A stretch of DNA of 64,000 bases from Citrobacter telavivensis (GTDB lineage Bacteria; Pseudomonadota; Gammaproteobacteria; Enterobacterales; Enterobacteriaceae). Position 1 is the stretch's first letter. Every line of letters starts with the position of its first letter. Location of the stretch: contig CP045205.1 in assembly GCA_009363175.1 (NCBI GenBank), positions 2,418,001 through 2,482,000 of the forward strand, written 5' to 3'. The notes beneath the pieces were generated by a model. The model saw nothing but the letters and a program-made list of their open reading frames with translations, searched no databases and was not told the origin of the DNA. Below are positions 60,923 to 64,000 of this stretch, one piece after another. The position numbers were made by a program, and so were the translations under genes.

Positions 60923-62329
60923 ATGCTTCTTCCTGTCATAATGGCCGGTGGCTCGGGGACCAGACTTTGGCCTCTTTCTCGCACACTTTATCCAAAACAG
61001 TTTCTCTCGCTTAATACTCGTTTCACAATGCTACAGGAGACCTTACGTCGCCTTGAGAACGTTGAGCATAGCCCGGCGCTGGTCATTTGTAATGAGTCTC
61101 ATCGCTTTATTGTGGCAGAACAGTTGCGTAAAGAAGGGCTCAAGCATGGCGGGATCTTACTTGAACCTGCCGGACGTAACACCGCGCCAGCGGTTGCATT
61201 AGCCGCTTTGCAGGCCGTTTCATTGGGTGAAGATCCTATTTTGCTGGTGCTTGCCGCCGATCATGAAATCCAGGATGAAGATAGTTTCAGACAGGCTGTG
61301 TCGCATGCCAAGAAATTTGCAGAAGAAGGCAAATTGGTGACATTTGGAATTGTCCCTACTGCGCCGGAAACGGGATACGGCTATATCAAAACCGGAGAAA
61401 AGCTCGATGGTGAAGGATATAGAGTCGCTGCATTTGTTGAGAAACCTGAGCTTGAGCTGGCGAATCAATACATTAACCATGGAGGGTATTTGTGGAATAG
61501 CGGTATGTTTATGTTTAAAGCCTCGGCTTTTATCAATGAACTCCGCCAGTTCCGCCCCGATATCCTTCAGGCGTGTGAGAGGTCTTTGACGTCATCCAGC
61601 CAGGATCTCGATTTTATTAGAGTGGACAAAGAAGCTTTTGATTGCTGTCCGGAAGAGTCAATTGACTACGCGGTGATGGAGAAAACAACGGATGCTGTTG
61701 TGGTGCCTTTGAATGCGCGATGGAGCGATGTAGGTTCCTGGTCTGCGTTGTGGGAAATTAGCCAAAAAGACACTAATGGGAATGCAATACGAGGGGATGT
61801 ACTTTTAGAGGATGCTTCTGATAGCTACCTTTATTCACAACATCGTCTAATAGGTGTTGTTGGTGTGAAAGATCTGGTCGTCGTGGAGACGAAAGATGCG
61901 GTTCTTGTCGCGCATAAAGATAAGGTTCAGCAAGTTAAAGGTATTGTCGCTCAGCTCAAGAAGCAGAATCGTTCTGAATACTTACAGCATCGTGAAATTT
62001 TCCGCCCTTGGGGAAGTCATGACACTATTGCTGAAGGACAACGCTATCAGGTAAAACATGTTATTGTTCTTCCTGGTCAGATTACGGCAAAACAAATTCA
62101 TTTTCATCGTACAGAGCATTGGGTTGTCGTGTCTGGAACAGCGAAAGTTCATCTTGAAGACAAAACATATCTGGTCTCTGAAAATGAATCGACCTATATT
62201 CCTGTCGGTGTACCTCATGCAATTGAAAACCCTGGCAAGATACCTCTTGAAATTATTGAGGTCAGATCGGGTGTATATCTTGAAGAGGATGATGTGGTCA
62301 GAGTGTCATCTTCTGGAGTGGGTTATTAA
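60923..62329 (+). CDS. manC: Mannose-1-phosphate guanylyltransferase (O-antigen copy)
   Basis: The product is 468 residues, paralogous to CpsB at 40816. The nucleotidyltransferase motif GGSGTRLWPLSR...YPKQF is at the N-terminus, FVEKPELELA lies in the middle, and a C-terminal cupin ends with GVPHAIENPGKIPLEIIEVRSG. It makes GDP-mannose for Gmd and possibly for mannosyltransferases. Its stop shares a base with the next start (TAATG). Confidence 0.95.
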   Translation: MLLPVIMAGGSGTRLWPLSRTLYPKQFLSLNTRFTMLQETLRRLENVEHSPALVICNESHRFIVAEQLRKEGLKHGGILLEPAGRNTAPAVALAALQAVSLGEDPILLVLAADHEIQDEDSFRQAVSHAKKFAEEGKLVTFGIVPTAPETGYGYIKTGEKLDGEGYRVAAFVEKPELELANQYINHGGYLWNSGMFMFKASAFINELRQFRPDILQACERSLTSSSQDLDFIRVDKEAFDCCPEESIDYAVMEKTTDAVVVPLNARWSDVGSWSALWEISQKDTNGNAIRGDVLLEDASDSYLYSQHRLIGVVGVKDLVVVETKDAVLVAHKDKVQQVKGIVAQLKKQNRSEYLQHREIFRPWGSHDTIAEGQRYQVKHVIVLPGQITAKQIHFHRTEHWVVVSGTAKVHLEDKTYLVSENESTYIPVGVPHAIENPGKIPLEIIEVRSGVYLEEDDVVRVSSSGVGY

Positions 62330-63075
62330 TGCGGATTTCCATAATTACAGCAACGTATAATAGCGAAAAAACGCTGATCGATACTCTTCGTTCTCTGGAG
62401 AATCAGACTTATACCGATATTGAGTACATTATCGTTGACGGAGCTTCGAAAGATAATACTATTCAGCTAATCAAAGATAACTGTACGAAAGTCTCTAAAA
62501 TAATTTGTGAGTCTGACCAGGGAATATATGATGCACTCAATAAAGGTATCAATGCTGCCACGGGTGATGTTATTGGATTTTTGCATTCGGATGATCTGTT
62601 AGCCTATAACGATGCACTGGCTGATATAGCCAATACCTTCGAAACAACAGGTTGTGATGCTGTATATGGCGATCTGGAGTATGTTTCGCAGGAGGATACG
62701 GGTAAACGCATCAGAATGTGGAAAAGCGGTCCTTTCAGCCGCACCAAAATGCGGTTAGGCTGGATGCCGCCACATCCTTCTTTTTACATGAAACGTTCAT
62801 GCTACATTGAATATGGCGGTTTTAGCCTCGATTACCGTATTTCAGCTGATTATGACTCTCTTTTGCGATATATATTGAAAAGTGGCATTGGAATGGCTTA
62901 TCTCCCTAAAGTTCTCGTGAAAATGAGGGTCGGGGGGATTAGTAATCGCTCATTATCTTCAATGATGAGTAAGTCGATGGAAGATGTCAGGATTATGAAG
63001 AAAAATGGGATTATATGGCCGCTGGCGTTGGCCTATAAAAATCTTTCCAAAATTCCTCAATTCATAAAGAAATAA
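62329..63075 (+). CDS. WcaE-like glycosyltransferase (GT2), O-antigen cluster
   Basis: The product is 248 residues, exactly the length of WcaE (35680) and related to it: SIITATYNSEKTLIDTLRSL, IIVDGASKDNT, SDQGIYDALNKGI and the acidic LHSDDL motif. The segment ISADYDSLLRYILKSG is also typical of that GT2 group. Since WcaE is thought to transfer L-fucose, a fucosyltransferase role is a reasonable guess. It sits unusually between manC and manB, coupled to manC by TAATG. Confidence 0.82.
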   Translation: MRISIITATYNSEKTLIDTLRSLENQTYTDIEYIIVDGASKDNTIQLIKDNCTKVSKIICESDQGIYDALNKGINAATGDVIGFLHSDDLLAYNDALADIANTFETTGCDAVYGDLEYVSQEDTGKRIRMWKSGPFSRTKMRLGWMPPHPSFYMKRSCYIEYGGFSLDYRISADYDSLLRYILKSGIGMAYLPKVLVKMRVGGISNRSLSSMMSKSMEDVRIMKKNGIIWPLALAYKNLSKIPQFIKK

Positions 63076-63080
63076 CAAAT

Positions 63081-64000
63081 ATGCTAACTGCTAGTAAAGT
63101 AATTAATGAAAGTGGAATCGCTTTTGGTACCAGTGGCGCTCGTGGTCTGGTAGTTGATTTCACGCATAATGTTTGTGCCGCTTTCGCGCATGCTTTTCTT
63201 CAGGTTACCAGTGACAAATTTGAGTTCAAAACAGTCGCTCTGGCAATTGATAATCGGCCAAGCAGCTATGAAATAGCTCAGGCCTGCGCAGCTGCAATTA
63301 AGCAGCATGGGTTTCAGATTGAATATCATGGTGTTATTCCGACCCCTGCATTAGCGTATTATGCCATGCAGAATGATATGCCCTGCATTATGGTTACAGG
63401 GAGTCACATTCCGTTCGACCGTAATGGCCTGAAATTTTATCGTCCAGATGGAGAAATTTCCAAAGAAGATGAGCTGGCTATTATCGGCAGCGCTTTCGAG
63501 TTTTCATCTGTGGAACAGCTTCCTGAATTGCAAATCAGCTCTCTGGGAGCTGAAGCTTATGTTTCCCGGTACACATCACTCTATGCTGATAAGATTTTAG
63601 CCGGAAAGCGCATTGGCATTTACGAACATTCGAGTGCCGGCAGGGATCTTTACGCCCCATTATTCCAGGAACTTGGTGCTGAAGTGATTTCTTTAGGAAG
63701 AAGCGATGAGTTTGTTCCTATCGATACTGAAGCAGTCAGTGAAGAAGATCGGTTGCTTGCAAAAGGTTGGGCGGAACAGTTTAAACTTGACGCGATTTTT
63801 TCAACAGATGGTGATGGTGACAGACCTTTAGTCTCTGATGAAACCGGTAATTGGCTGCGTGGCGATATACTGGGTTTGTTGACGGCAAACGAGCTGGGCA
63901 TTGAAGCTCTCGCCATCCCAGTTAGTTGTAACACAGCGATCGAGTTATCTAATGAATTCAAAACTGTGACGCGTACAAAAATTGGTTCCCCGTACGTTAT
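63081..64000 (+). CDS. manB: Phosphomannomutase ManB (O-antigen type), partial
   Basis: The frame is open from the ATG at 63081 to the window edge, about 306 codons. It begins MLTASKVINESGIAFGTSGARGL. The phosphohexomutase motifs are visible: FGTSGARGLV, the phosphoserine loop VTGSHIPFDRNGLKF and the metal loop STDGDGDRPL. It should convert mannose-6-phosphate to mannose-1-phosphate for ManC. It is clearly a different subfamily from CpsG (which has TASHNPMDYNG and DGDFDRC), closer to the ManB type known in Vibrio and Yersinia O-antigen clusters. The C-terminal sugar-binding domain lies beyond the window. Confidence 0.88.
   Translation, partial: MLTASKVINESGIAFGTSGARGLVVDFTHNVCAAFAHAFLQVTSDKFEFKTVALAIDNRPSSYEIAQACAAAIKQHGFQIEYHGVIPTPALAYYAMQNDMPCIMVTGSHIPFDRNGLKFYRPDGEISKEDELAIIGSAFEFSSVEQLPELQISSLGAEAYVSRYTSLYADKILAGKRIGIYEHSSAGRDLYAPLFQELGAEVISLGRSDEFVPIDTEAVSEEDRLLAKGWAEQFKLDAIFSTDGDGDRPLVSDETGNWLRGDILGLLTANELGIEALAIPVSCNTAIELSNEFKTVTRTKIGSPYV

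Overview
The window is a chromosomal segment of an enterobacterium close to Escherichia, Salmonella and Citrobacter. The gene order yegH-asmA-dcd-udk-yegE-alkA-yegD-mdtABCD-baeSR-yegQ-cyaR matches the E. coli neighbourhood upstream of the colanic acid operon. Several E. coli K-12 genes are absent from their usual gaps (yegP, yegI/J/K/L, yegR, ogrK and the gat operon). Together with the many REP/BIME repeats this suggests Citrobacter or a close relative, but the genus is an inference from memory of gene order and sequence, not from a search.

Region 1 (1-5060): the partial nucleoside transporter gene yegT diverges from fbaB. The lipid kinase gene yegS follows, then the small RNA CyaR, whose terminator contains an unoccupied P2-type phage attachment core, then yegQ (trhP). 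Region 2 (5058-16110): the envelope-stress operon mdtABCD-baeSR on the minus strand encodes an RND/MFS drug-efflux system and its own two-component regulator, with a BaeR box ahead of mdtA. An Ibs/Sib type I toxin-antitoxin locus sits just upstream (about 16274-16448). Region 3 (16476-27342): yegD, alkA, the c-di-GMP synthase gene yegE, udk, dcd, asmA and yegH.

Region 4 (27343-51076): the full colanic acid operon, wza-wzb-wzc-wcaABCDEF-gmd-fcl-gmm-wcaI-cpsB-cpsG-wcaJ-wzxC-wcaKLM. It lies behind a long leader with a candidate RcsAB box and a JUMPstart/ops element, and is punctuated by three REP/BIME blocks. The products make GDP-mannose and GDP-L-fucose, build and decorate the repeat unit on undecaprenyl phosphate, flip and polymerise it, and export the polymer.

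Region 5 (51251-64000): galF with its terminator, a second JUMPstart/ops, and then an O-antigen cluster that runs off the right edge: wzx, wzy, three glycosyltransferase genes, a second gmd-fcl-gmm-manC set, a WcaE-like glycosyltransferase gene and a partial manB of a different subfamily from cpsG. The wzx-to-third-transferase stretch is strikingly AT-rich and looks horizontally acquired. The O unit should contain a GDP-derived sugar, most likely L-fucose and possibly mannose. This serotype-specific part is the least familiar material here. No CRISPR array, tRNA, rRNA or intact insertion sequence was seen.
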